Made by a program: the position numbers and the translations under genes | Notes under the pieces: model-generated | Databases searched by the model: none | Told to the model about the DNA's origin: nothing | What the model saw: the letters and a program-made list of their open reading frames with translations, nothing else | DNA from: Clostridiales bacterium | GTDB lineage: Bacteria; Bacillota; Clostridia; Christensenellales; Aristaeellaceae | Reading direction: 5' to 3' | NCBI GenBank assembly: GCA_015056325.1 | Contig: SVGL01000007.1 | Location: 62,001-126,000, forward strand | Length of the DNA: 64,000 nucleotides | In this document: one piece after another, positions 16,518 through 24,109 of the stretch | Numbering within the stretch: position 1 is the stretch's first letter | Layout of the letters: each line of letters opens with the position of its first letter

Positions 16518-16571
16518 CTCCCTCAGTCAGCGAGCAAGCTCGCTGCCAGCTCCCTCCCGGAGGGAGCCTTT
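16518..16571. repeat. REP-like element, CTCCCTCAGTCAGC family
   Basis: CTCCCTCAGTCAGC, AGCGAG/CTCGCT hairpin, GCTCCCTCC/GGAGGGAGC hairpin, CTTTT. It faces an inverted copy at 16637-16703. Confidence 0.8.
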
Positions 16572-16636
16572 TGGTCGCGTCCTTTGTTGCATGTCAGAAC
16601 GAGTGACAAAGGAAAAGTCAACTGCGGCATCCCTGA

Positions 16637-16703
16637 GGCTCCCTCCGGGAGGGAGCTGGATTCGCGAATGGGTGAAACCCGTGAGCGAAGACGGAGGGAG
16701 TTT
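16637..16703. repeat. REP-like element, inverted copy touching the glnS stop
   Basis: GGCTCCCTCC/GGAGGGAGC hairpin, then GGATTCGCGAATGGG and GAGCGAAGACGGAGGGAG. It ends within the last codons of glnS on the other strand. Confidence 0.75.
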
Positions 16704-18444
16704 ACAGCTTCAGTCCATTCAGCTCCACCGTGCGGTTGAACACCGGCAGCTCGCTGGTGGAATCGGGATCCTTGCAGAAGTAGCCCACGCGCACGAACTG
16801 GAAGCTGGTGCCCACTTCGCAATCGCGGATGGCGGGCTCGGCGTAGCCGCGCAGGATGGTCAGGGTGTTGGGGCTGATCTGCTTGAGGAAGTCGTAGTCC
16901 TTGCGGGTCAGGGCATCAGTTTCTTCGGCGCCGTCTTCGACGGTTTCCATTTCATCCGCAGCAGTCTCTTCGACTTCCTCCTCGACGGCTTCGCCCTCGG
17001 CAGGCAGCAGGGGCTCGTACAGGCGAGCCTCAAAGGGCACCGCGTCCTTGGCGTTCACCCAGTGGAGTACCTTGCCCTTGATCTTGCGGCTGGAACCTTC
17101 GCAGCCGGCGAAGGAATCGAAGTCCACCGTGCACTGGATCTCGACGACGTTGCCGTCCTCATCCTTGGTGCAGCCCTCGCACTTGACGATGCAGGCGCCC
17201 TTCAGGCGAACCTCGAAGCCGGGGTACATGCGCTGGAACTTGTTGGCGGGAACCTCCATGAAGTCCTCCGCGTCGATGTAGATCTCGCGGGAGAGGGTCA
17301 CGGTGTGGGTGCCCATGTCGGGGTTCTTGGGGTGGTTTTCGACCACCAGCTCGCGCTTTTCGCCCTCGGGCCAGTTGGTCAGGACGACCTTGATGGGACG
17401 CAGCACGGCGCTCACGCGGGCGGCATTTGCATCCAGATCCTGACGGACGCAGGCTTCCAGCACGGCGGTATCCACCACGGAGTCAGCCTTGGAAAGGCCA
17501 ATGCGGCTGATGAAATCGCGGATGGCATTGGCGGTGTAGCCGCGGCGGCGCAGAGCGGACAATGTGGGCATGCGGGGGTCATCCCAGCCGCGGACGTAGC
17601 CGCCTTCCACCAGGGCGCGCAGCTTGCGCTTGGACATGACGGTGCGGGTCATGTTCAGGCGGGCGAACTCAATCTGACGGGGCTTGGCGGGCAGCATGTG
17701 GGCGGACTTCTCCACCACCCAGTCGTACAGGGGACGGTGGATCTCATACTCCAGGGAGCAGAGGCTGTGGCTGATGCCCTCCAGCGCGTCGCCGATGGGA
17801 TGGGCGAAGTCGTACATGGGGTAGATGCACCACTTGCTGCCGGTGCGCCAGTGCTCCTTGTACAGGATGCGGTACATGGCGGGGTCACGCATGACGATGT
17901 TGGGGGACGCCATGTCGATCTTGGCGCGCAGGGTGTAGGTACCCTCGGCGAACTCGCCGTTCTTCATGCGGCGGAACAAATCGAGGGATTCCTCCGCGGG
18001 GCGATCGCGCCAGGGGGAATTCTTGCCGGGCTTGGTCAGGGTGCCGCGGTATTCGCGCATCTGCTCCTTGTCCAGCTCGTCCACGTAGGCCAGACCGCGC
18101 TTGATCCAGTCCTCGGCGATCTCGTAGCACTTGTCGTAGTAATCAGAGGCGTAGTACAGTCCGCCGGTCCAGGTGAAGCCCAGCCAGTTGATATCCCGCT
18201 TGATGGCTTCGACGTACTCGGTGTCCTCCTTGGCGGGGTTGGTATCGTCAAAGCGCAGGTTGGAAAGGCCGCCGTACTTTTCGGCAGTCAGGAAGTCCAT
18301 GATCAGGGCCTTGCAGTGGCCGATGTGCATGTAGCCGTTGGGTTCGGGGGGGAAACGGGTGTGCACTTGGGTGTAGCGGCCCTCGGCCAGATCCTGGTCA
18401 ATGGCGTCCCAGATAAAATTGCTGCGCGTCGTCGTTTCTTCCAT
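16702..18444 (-). CDS. glnS: Glutaminyl-tRNA synthetase
   Basis: 580 residues from ATG at 18444 with GGGAGG 9 bases upstream. Signatures: TRFPPEPNGYMHIGHCKALI (HIGH), FDDTNPAKE, and VMSKRKLRALV (KMSKS-type). The C-terminal beta-barrel domain ends in GYFCKDPD and FNRTVELNG as in GlnRS. About residues 478-508 carry an acidic low-complexity insertion (EEEVEETAADEMETVEDGAE) inside the anticodon-binding part, which is unusual and accounts for the extra length over the usual 550-560. It charges tRNA-Gln directly. It is monocistronic with a leader of about 95 bases. Confidence 0.95.
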   Translation of the reverse strand: MEETTTRSNFIWDAIDQDLAEGRYTQVHTRFPPEPNGYMHIGHCKALIMDFLTAEKYGGLSNLRFDDTNPAKEDTEYVEAIKRDINWLGFTWTGGLYYASDYYDKCYEIAEDWIKRGLAYVDELDKEQMREYRGTLTKPGKNSPWRDRPAEESLDLFRRMKNGEFAEGTYTLRAKIDMASPNIVMRDPAMYRILYKEHWRTGSKWCIYPMYDFAHPIGDALEGISHSLCSLEYEIHRPLYDWVVEKSAHMLPAKPRQIEFARLNMTRTVMSKRKLRALVEGGYVRGWDDPRMPTLSALRRRGYTANAIRDFISRIGLSKADSVVDTAVLEACVRQDLDANAARVSAVLRPIKVVLTNWPEGEKRELVVENHPKNPDMGTHTVTLSREIYIDAEDFMEVPANKFQRMYPGFEVRLKGACIVKCEGCTKDEDGNVVEIQCTVDFDSFAGCEGSSRKIKGKVLHWVNAKDAVPFEARLYEPLLPAEGEAVEEEVEETAADEMETVEDGAEETDALTRKDYDFLKQISPNTLTILRGYAEPAIRDCEVGTSFQFVRVGYFCKDPDSTSELPVFNRTVELNGLKL

Positions 18445-18544
18445 AACAGATGCCTCCCTTATCCTCATGCAGATAGTTCTGCGTGATTGTGATCATACCA
18501 GCATAACGGGTCAGCAAACAAATGCACCCAATATGCATTCTATC

Positions 18545-18573
18545 ATTATAATGGCTAACGTCCAAGATTGCAA
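18545..18573 (-). promoter_or_regulatory. Promoter of glnS
   Basis: Minus strand TTGCAA (18573-18568), 17 bases, TATAAT (18550-18545). The leader up to the ATG at 18444 is about 95 bases and shows no T-box signature. Confidence 0.7.
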
Positions 18574-18582
18574 GGGGCTGCA

Positions 18583-18607
18583 CAAAAAAACGCCCGCCCG
18601 GGGCGTG
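18583..18607 (-). terminator. Terminator of the acidic-repeat protein gene
   Basis: Minus strand ACGCCC/GGGCGT stem followed by seven T. Confidence 0.8.
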
Positions 18608-18627
18608 TTTCCCGGACGGGGGGAAGG

Positions 18628-19695
18628 TCAGGGATCCAGATAGATGTCCGAATCCTCATTGGGCTCGCAGTCCTCTTCGTCGCCGCCGATGATATCTTCG
18701 TCTCCGCTCACATCATCTCTGGAGGTATCGGAAGGCGCTCCGGTGCTTTCTTCCCGGTCGAGGGGAAGATTGGGCTCGCAGTCCTCTTCGTCGCCGCCGA
18801 TGACATCTTCGTCTCCGCTCACATCATCTCTGGAGGTGTCGGAAGGAGTTCCGGTGCTTTCTTCCCGGTCGAGAGGAAGATTGGGCTCGCAGTCCTCTTC
18901 GTCGCCGCCGATGACATCTTCGTCTCCGCTCACATCATCTCTGGAGGTGTCGGAAGGCGCTTCGGTGCTTTCTTCCCGGTCGAGAGGAAGATTGGGCTCG
19001 CAAGTCGGCTGGGGCGTCGGAGTCGGCACAGCCGTAGGGGCGGCCGTCACAACCGGCGGAGGTGTTACACTTTCAGGGGCAGAGGTAGGTGTAGGCGTCG
19101 GAGTCGGTGTAGACGTGGCAGTTGGGGCAGGCGTGTTCTGGGGCGTCGCCATGGGCGGAGCGGTAGCTGTCGGCGTGGACGGGACCTCGCTGCCCTGTGT
19201 GCTGACATACAGTTCCGTCGGGAAGCCTGCATCGGCATTGTAATAGCACAGATACACGCCGTCCTCCTCGTCTGAAACGACACAGACATAGGTATCCGGA
19301 GCCGTCTGCCAGATGGAGGTCACGCCTTCCGCCGCCTCAGCAGAGGCTTCCTTATCAACCTGGCCATACACGAGGGCCATCATCTGTTCAAGCATTTCGG
19401 CGTCCATCTCTTCGGGGACGATGGAGGCGCTGACCAGACGGTCATTCAGGAAGTTGCATACGATGGTAGCATGAAAAGAACCGATGTATACATTCTGCAG
19501 TAAGCCCTGGCTGGTGCCCTGGCTGCGGTCGATGTACTCGACGTCAAAGGCACCTCTGCCTTCTGCAGCCAGCACCTCCTCGGGCGTCATGCCCCAGTGC
19601 AGGCCATTGCGGAAGGTGAAGGCGGATTCCTCCGCGCAGGCAAAGCAGGTGCACAGCATCAAAACAGACAGCAGAATAGCAACGATCTTCTGCAT
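18628..19695 (-). CDS. Secreted protein with Pro/Thr linker and three 37-residue acidic repeats
   Basis: 355 residues from ATG at 19695 with AAGGAGG upstream. A signal peptide spans about residues 1-21 (CTCFACAEES). A globular domain follows (about 22-150, with HWGMTPEEVLAAEG and YIGSFHATIVCNFLNDRLV), then a Pro/Thr linker (TPTPTPTPTS). The C-terminal third is three nearly identical 37-residue repeats (CEPNLPLDREES, PSDTSRDDVSGDEDVIGGDEED), each with one cysteine and net strong negative charge, then a half repeat. The globular part resembles small secreted proteins in related genomes but is unnamed. The acidic tail could bind calcium or attach to the cell surface; this is inference. Confidence 0.75.
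   Translation of the reverse strand: MQKIVAILLSVLMLCTCFACAEESAFTFRNGLHWGMTPEEVLAAEGRGAFDVEYIDRSQGTSQGLLQNVYIGSFHATIVCNFLNDRLVSASIVPEEMDAEMLEQMMALVYGQVDKEASAEAAEGVTSIWQTAPDTYVCVVSDEEDGVYLCYYNADAGFPTELYVSTQGSEVPSTPTATAPPMATPQNTPAPTATSTPTPTPTPTSAPESVTPPPVVTAAPTAVPTPTPQPTCEPNLPLDREESTEAPSDTSRDDVSGDEDVIGGDEEDCEPNLPLDREESTGTPSDTSRDDVSGDEDVIGGDEEDCEPNLPLDREESTGAPSDTSRDDVSGDEDIIGGDEEDCEPNEDSDIYLDP
18661..18993 (-). repeat. Three tandem 111-base coding repeats
   Basis: Units start at 18661, 18772 and 18883 and differ by only a few bases. They encode the 37-residue acidic repeats of the surrounding gene. Near identity at the DNA level indicates recent duplication. Confidence 0.9.
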
Positions 19696-19769
19696 ATCAA
19701 ATTCCTCCTTGGAGCTTTTGTTCAGTATACCATCTGTTTGCCCGGCTCGCACGGGGAAATGCGGAAAAA

Positions 19770-20043
19770 TCAAGGGTTGGGGGATGGTTCTCCTCCGGCC
19801 CTTAGGATGTCGTAAAAGCGGTTTTTGCCGCTTTTACGAGGATTGCACTCCGTCACTGTCAGAGCTGTAAACAGCCCTGACGGCCGTTCCTGCGTGTAAT
19901 GAATGAATTTTGCAAAGCAAAATTCACCCCGTCCGCGCGGCAGAGCCCCGCGATACGATCTCAGTCAGAGGGCCTGTGGGCCCTCCAACACCACCCAAAG
20001 GCTTATCCTGTCTGAGGGCCGGGGGATGGTTCTCCTCCGGCCC
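19770..20043. repeat. Multi-hairpin spacer bounded by a 23-base perfect direct repeat
   Basis: The gene-free interval 19696-20068 contains a 23-base sequence beginning GGGGGATGGTTCTCC at 19779-19801, repeated exactly at 20021-20043; both sit inside GC-rich hairpins. Between them are GTAAAAGCGG/CCGCTTTTAC (about 19814-19838), GTCAG.GCTG/CAGCCCTGAC (19857-19881), TGAATTTTGC/GCAAAATTCA (19902-19927) and GAGGGCC/GGCCCTC (19968-19986). There is no convincing ORF. Confidence 0.7.
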
Positions 20044-20068
20044 GGATGGGTGGACGGCGGTGCCTGCG

Positions 20069-20635
20069 TCACACGTTGCGGCGCAGGGTGTCCTCATGGC
20101 TGAACTGCTGCCGGGCCGCCTCCAGCAGGCGGCGGCACCAGGCTTCCGTAGCCTTCACATTGCGGCAGTAGGCTGCCTGGATGCGCTCCCCCTCCGCGAG
20201 GGCAAGGGCATGCTGCGCTACTGTCACGTCACCGGATTGCAAGGCGGCGTCCAGTTCGTCTGCGTCGTCTACCTTCAGGTCGCCCCTGGGGGAGAAGATC
20301 ACGTCCAGGTACATGTCCACAAAGGCTGCCACGCCGTCCTCGTCGAACTCCACGCGGTCGATGACGTCAGCGTACCACACGTTGACGCGCCCCTTGGGAT
20401 TGAATTTCACGGTGAGAACGTGGTTCTGGCCGTCGGGGATGAGCTGCAGCCAGGTCATACCCGCGCCGCACACGGCCACCTTGCCCATCCGGGGCATGTG
20501 CCAGAAACAGTCGTGACCGTCCGTCAGGCGAATGACGCCTGCAAGGCCGTGAAAATCCGCGCTTTCAATGCGCATCTGGTAATAGGGGAAGTGCTGGAAG
20601 CCCCAGCCCTCCCGGGTCAGACGTTTGCGTTTCAT
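20069..20635 (-). CDS. DUF402 domain protein
   Basis: 188 residues, start ATG at 20635 with CAGGAG upstream. The central block VDMYLDVIFSPRGDLKVDDA followed by DELDAAL is the hallmark of DUF402 (FomD/YgaC-type), a barrel fold in which some members hydrolyse nucleotide diphosphates or phosphonate-nucleotide esters with divalent metal. The aspartates of DMYLDV and KVDDADELD are the expected metal ligands. It is cytoplasmic and appears monocistronic, with TATAAT at 20668-20663 on the minus strand. The precise substrate is unknown. Confidence 0.85.
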   Translation of the reverse strand: MKRKRLTREGWGFQHFPYYQMRIESADFHGLAGVIRLTDGHDCFWHMPRMGKVAVCGAGMTWLQLIPDGQNHVLTVKFNPKGRVNVWYADVIDRVEFDEDGVAAFVDMYLDVIFSPRGDLKVDDADELDAALQSGDVTVAQHALALAEGERIQAAYCRNVKATEAWCRRLLEAARQQFSHEDTLRRNV

Positions 20636-20784
20636 ACGCGTCTCCTGCTGTTGTGATACCCTATTATAGCACAGCGGGCCAATTTGCGCCAGGTGCGGCT
20701 GTCCCCCTTTTCAAATGTGGACAAATGTGATACAATATACTCGCAGATGTATGCCTGCAACTACCTCCATAAGGAGCCTTATCC

Positions 20785-22179
20785 ATGACCACACCCCTCA
20801 AAGTAGGCATGATTTCCCTGGGCTGCAACAAGAACCGCGTGGACTCCGAGACCGCGCTGGGTCTGCTGGCAGACCACGGCTACACATTCACCGGCGACCC
20901 TGCGGACGCCGATATCCTGATGGTCAACACCTGCGGCTTCATTGAGTCCGCCAAGGAGGAGTCCATCGACACCATCTTCGAGATGGCCCAGTACAAGCAA
21001 ACCGGCAAGTGCAAGCTGCTGGTGGTGACGGGCTGCCTCGCCCAGCGCTACGAGGACGTGCTGAAGCAGGAGATCCCCGAGATCGACCTGCTGATGGGCG
21101 TCAACCAGTACAAGGAGCTGCCCGCCGCCATCGAGCGCGCCCTCAAGGGCGAAAAGCGCTCCTATTGCGCGGACGACAACTCCTACTACGCCCATGACCG
21201 CGTGCTGACCACGCCCTTCTACACCGCCTACACCCGCATCGGCGAGGGCTGCTCCAACCGGTGCACCTTCTGCGCGATTCCGCTGATCCGCGGCGCGTAC
21301 CGCAGCCGCCCGGAGGCTGATGTGCTGGCAGAGATCGAGCAGCTGGCCAAGCAGGGCGTGCGCGAGCACATCCTGGTCGCCCAGGATACCACCCGCTTCG
21401 GCACCGAAAACGGCGGGCACACCACCCTCCCCGAGCTGATGAAGAAGGCTGCCGCCATCGACGGCGTGGACTGGCTGCGTGTGCTCTACTGCTACCCGGA
21501 CGAGACCGACGACCGCCTGCTGGACGTCATCGCGAACACCCCCAACATCTGCAAGTACCTGGATCTGCCGATCCAGCACGTCAACGATGTGGTGCTCAGG
21601 CGCATGCACCGCCGGGGCAACAAGGCGGACATCCTGCGCTGCATTAAGGGGGCGCGCGAACGCGGCTTGACCCTGCGCACCAGCATCATCGTGGGCTTCC
21701 CCGGCGAGACGGAGGAGCAATTCCAGGAGCTGCTGGACGTGCTGGACGAGGCGGAATTCGACCGCCTGGGCGCATTCACCTACTCCCCGGAGGAGGACAC
21801 CCCCGCCGCCCGTATGCCCGACCAGATCCCCGAAGAGGTCAAGCAGGAACGTCTCGACCGCCTGATGACCATGCAGAGTGCCATCAGCCTGAGGCGCAAC
21901 CAGGCCCGCGTGGGCACGATCGAAAAGGTGCTGGTCACGGATGTGGGCGAGGACGGCTTCATCCTTGGCCGCAGCCACCGCGAGGCCCCCGAAACCGACG
22001 GCGAGATCGTGATCGGCCATCACCCGACGCAGGGTCGGGCGCTGGCTACGCTCGGCGAATCCAAGGATTCGCTGTCGCTAGTCGGGCTTCCGCCCGACCT
22101 CAGGCCCGCCATAGGCACCTTCGTCAACGTGAAAATCACCCAAGCTGACACCTACGACCTGATGGGAGAAATGCTGTAA
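20785..22179 (+). CDS. rimO: Ribosomal protein S12 methylthiotransferase RimO, with in-frame palindromic insert
   Basis: 464 residues, start ATG at 20785 with AAGGAGC upstream. The N-terminal MTTase domain has cysteines in LGCNKNRVDSE, NTCGFIESAKEES and VTGCLAQRY. The radical SAM motif is GCSNRCTFCAIP (C-x3-C-x2-C) and the C-terminal part is a TRAM domain. RimO adds a methylthio group to the conserved aspartate of S12. Within the TRAM domain, about residues 412-442, a segment with core ESKDSLSLVGLPPDLR separates IVIG from IGTFVNVKI; this is the translated palindromic element. Usual length is about 435-445, so the extra residues match the insert. pgsA overlaps its stop by one base. Confidence 0.95.
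   Translation: MTTPLKVGMISLGCNKNRVDSETALGLLADHGYTFTGDPADADILMVNTCGFIESAKEESIDTIFEMAQYKQTGKCKLLVVTGCLAQRYEDVLKQEIPEIDLLMGVNQYKELPAAIERALKGEKRSYCADDNSYYAHDRVLTTPFYTAYTRIGEGCSNRCTFCAIPLIRGAYRSRPEADVLAEIEQLAKQGVREHILVAQDTTRFGTENGGHTTLPELMKKAAAIDGVDWLRVLYCYPDETDDRLLDVIANTPNICKYLDLPIQHVNDVVLRRMHRRGNKADILRCIKGARERGLTLRTSIIVGFPGETEEQFQELLDVLDEAEFDRLGAFTYSPEEDTPAARMPDQIPEEVKQERLDRLMTMQSAISLRRNQARVGTIEKVLVTDVGEDGFILGRSHREAPETDGEIVIGHHPTQGRALATLGESKDSLSLVGLPPDLRPAIGTFVNVKITQADTYDLMGEML
22031..22103 (+). repeat. Coding palindromic element, copy 2 (inside rimO)
   Basis: The reverse complement reads GAGGTCGGGC, GGAA, GCCCGAC, AGCGACAGC, hairpin arms GAATCC and GGATTC, then GCCGAGCGTAGCC. It has the same orientation and reading frame relative to its host gene as copy 1. 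Confidence 0.85.
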
Positions 22180-22751
22180 TGAATACGCCCAACAAGCTGA
22201 GCCTTCTGCGCGTGGCGCTGATTCCTGTGATGGTGCTGTTTATGTACCTGCCCGGCTGGCCGATGGTGCTGCTCTCTGCCGCCGTCTTCGGCGCAGCTGC
22301 CTACACCGACTACCTGGATGGTCACATCGCCCGCCGCGACAATATCGTGACCGACTTCGGCAAGTTCATCGACCCCGTGGCCGATAAGCTCCTGAACCTC
22401 TCCGCCATGATCATGCTGACCCATGTTGGTCTGCTGCCCCACTGGGCGGTGATCGTCATTCTCGCCCGCGAGCTGGCGGTGGACGGATTGCGCATGGTGG
22501 CTGTGGGTCAGGGCCGCGTGATCGCGGCAGGCAAGCTGGGCAAGATCAAGACCGTCAGCCAGATCGTGCTGATCCTCTTCCTGCTGATTGCTGGCCGACT
22601 GGCGCCGGTCATCTTCCCCAATGCGGCGGTGCTGCTGACCATCGTGGACGTGATCGGCTGGGTGATCACCGCATGGGTGGTGGCCATCACCGTGTGGAGC
22701 GGCGTGGACTACTTCAAGCGCAACTTTGACGTCATTAAGAATGCCAAGTAA
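22179..22751 (+). CDS. pgsA: CDP-diacylglycerol-glycerol-3-phosphate 3-phosphatidyltransferase
   Basis: 190 residues, start ATG at 22179 overlapping the rimO stop (TAATG). The CDP-alcohol phosphotransferase motif is intact: DYLDGHIARRDN, then FGKFIDPVADKL (D-G-x2-A-R-x8-G-x3-D-x3-D). About five membrane helices are present. It makes phosphatidylglycerol phosphate, the first committed step of anionic phospholipid synthesis, at the inner face of the membrane. The rimO-pgsA order with translational coupling is common in Firmicutes. Confidence 0.95.
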   Translation: MNTPNKLSLLRVALIPVMVLFMYLPGWPMVLLSAAVFGAAAYTDYLDGHIARRDNIVTDFGKFIDPVADKLLNLSAMIMLTHVGLLPHWAVIVILARELAVDGLRMVAVGQGRVIAAGKLGKIKTVSQIVLILFLLIAGRLAPVIFPNAAVLLTIVDVIGWVITAWVVAITVWSGVDYFKRNFDVIKNAK

Positions 22752-22758
22752 ATCATGA

Positions 22759-22791
22759 TGAGCCGCTCTCCGGGAGGAGGGCGGTTTTGCT
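22759..22791 (+). terminator. Terminator after pgsA
   Basis: AGCCGCTCTCC pairs with GGAGGGCGG (with a G-T pair) and TTTT follows. Confidence 0.65.
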
Positions 22792-22799
22792 ATTTCAAA

Positions 22800-22846
22800 G
22801 CCATTCCCTCCGGGAGCGCGGGCGCTTCCCTTTGAGGGGAAGGCGT
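22800..22846. repeat. Partial REP-like element
   Basis: TTCCCTCCGGGAG and CTTCCCTTTGAGGGGAAG hairpins of the CTCCCTCAGTCAGC family. The CAGTCAGC part is missing. Confidence 0.5.
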
Positions 22847-22873
22847 TGCTGCCGTAATTTGTTACATCTCCTC

Positions 22874-22902
22874 TTGTATTCAACCGAAATTCGTTCTATA
22901 AT
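22874..22902 (+). promoter_or_regulatory. Promoter of the phosphoesterase-like gene
   Basis: TTGTAT (22874-22879), 17 bases, TATAAT (22897-22902). Confidence 0.7.
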
Positions 22903-22932
22903 ATATATTGAGAAAGTATGCGGAGGATTTAC

Positions 22933-24003
22933 ATGGCGCGTCGTCAGCAATATATCTTTTCCGATGAACCCCGGGGAGGCAAGGGCGTGAAGATCGCCGT
23001 CCTGGCGGTGCTGTTCCTGCTGCTGGCGGTACTGTTCACCGCCAATCTGGTGATGACTCACTCTGTGGCCTATACGAGGGAGTACGTCACCATCGCCGAT
23101 CTGCCTGCAGGGCTGGACAACTTCACCATCCTGCATCTGTCCGACCTGAACGGCGCGGAGCTGGGCGACCGGCAGTCCGCGGTGAAGAAGGCCATCGGCA
23201 ACCGATCCGGTTACGGCGCGGTGGTGCTCTCCGGCAACATGGTGGGCGAGAGCGGCGATGTGCAGCCCCTGCTGGATCTGCTTGCTCAGCTGCCTGTCGG
23301 TACGCCGGTGCTGCTCCTGCCCGGCGACGGCGATCCTGCCGTCTACGCCACCACCGCCCACGCCAGTCTTTCCCCCTATCAGGACTGGGCGCAGCAGCTG
23401 ATCGACGCGGGCGTTATCTTCCTGGATGAGCCCTATTCCATCACCACCGACAAGGCTACCATCTGGTTCAGCCCGGAGAGTCTTTATACCACCGACACCG
23501 TCTCCACCGAGAAGGCCTGGCAGAACCAGATCGACATGCTGGACGCCCAGATCGAACCCCTCGATGCTGATCAGGCTGCCCTGCGCCGCACGGCGGAATA
23601 CCAGGTGCAGCGCATGCAGCGCATCCGGGAGAAGATCGCCTCCATGAAGGACAGCCACATCCAGGTGGCCGTCAGCCATATGCCATTGACGCGCGAATCC
23701 GTCGCCGAAAGCCGCGCCTGGGCCACCAGCAAGGTGTTCTCCATGAGCAATGTGCGGCTGATTCTTTCCGGCGGATACTGCGCGGGCCAGTGGCGCATCC
23801 CCGGCGGCGGAGCCATCTGGGCGCCGGAGCTGGGCTTCTTCCCCGAGGATGTGAAAATCACCGGCATGGGGTACTTGGCCGGCGTGTGGCAGCACATCAG
23901 CCCCGGCCTTGGCGCCAGCGCCGAGTACCCCTGGTTCATGCCCATGCGGCTGTTCAATTCCCCCGGCGCAACGATGCTTGTTCTTACCGCCACGGTACAC
24001 TGA
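22933..24003 (+). CDS. Membrane-anchored calcineurin-like phosphoesterase homologue lacking the metal ligands
   Basis: 356 residues from ATG at 22933 (CGGAGG 7 bases upstream). One transmembrane helix (about residues 19-40) precedes an outside domain that follows the YkuE/YaeI-type metallophosphoesterase plan. The ligands are gone: the D-x-H motif reads ILHLSDLNGA, the GDxxD motif reads VLSGNMVGE, the GNH[DE] motif reads LPGDGDPAV, and the C-terminal GHTHGGQ motif reads LSGGYCAGQ. Only the first aspartate and the histidine of AVSHMPL remain. Compared with the family, a metal-dependent phosphatase activity is therefore unlikely. A helical insert around residues 195-240 (QNQIDMLDAQIEPLDADQ) looks like a coiled coil. 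Confidence 0.75.
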   Translation: MARRQQYIFSDEPRGGKGVKIAVLAVLFLLLAVLFTANLVMTHSVAYTREYVTIADLPAGLDNFTILHLSDLNGAELGDRQSAVKKAIGNRSGYGAVVLSGNMVGESGDVQPLLDLLAQLPVGTPVLLLPGDGDPAVYATTAHASLSPYQDWAQQLIDAGVIFLDEPYSITTDKATIWFSPESLYTTDTVSTEKAWQNQIDMLDAQIEPLDADQAALRRTAEYQVQRMQRIREKIASMKDSHIQVAVSHMPLTRESVAESRAWATSKVFSMSNVRLILSGGYCAGQWRIPGGGAIWAPELGFFPEDVKITGMGYLAGVWQHISPGLGASAEYPWFMPMRLFNSPGATMLVLTATVH

Positions 24004-24006
24004 TAT

Positions 24007-24092
24007 GAGGTCGGGCCTTGGCCCGACCAGCGACAGCCAATGCATGCATTGGCCGAGCGTAGCCAGCGCTGCTTGAAAAGCAGTGATGGCCG
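24007..24092 (+). repeat. Coding palindromic element, copy 3 (intergenic)
   Basis: GAGGTCGGGC, CTTG, GCCCGAC, AGCGACAGC, hairpin arms CAATGC and GCATTG, GCCGAGCGTAGCC, then CTGCTT/AGCAG. Copies 1 and 2 lie within genes. The variable hairpin has different bases but full pairing. Confidence 0.8.
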
Positions 24093-24109
24093 AAATATAG
24101 GAGGATTTC

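Noticed and set aside
18445-18545. T-box leader before glnS (and gltX)
   Set aside because: The leader is about 95 bases, without the conserved T-box sequence or a terminator/antiterminator pair; the gltX spacer is only 41 bases.
18661-18993. CRISPR or intergenic tandem repeat
   Set aside because: The repeats are an exact multiple of three, in frame within a secreted protein gene.
24004-24109. Riboswitch upstream of GH115
   Set aside because: The hairpins are explained by the palindromic element also found inside two genes; no known ligand-binding consensus is seen.
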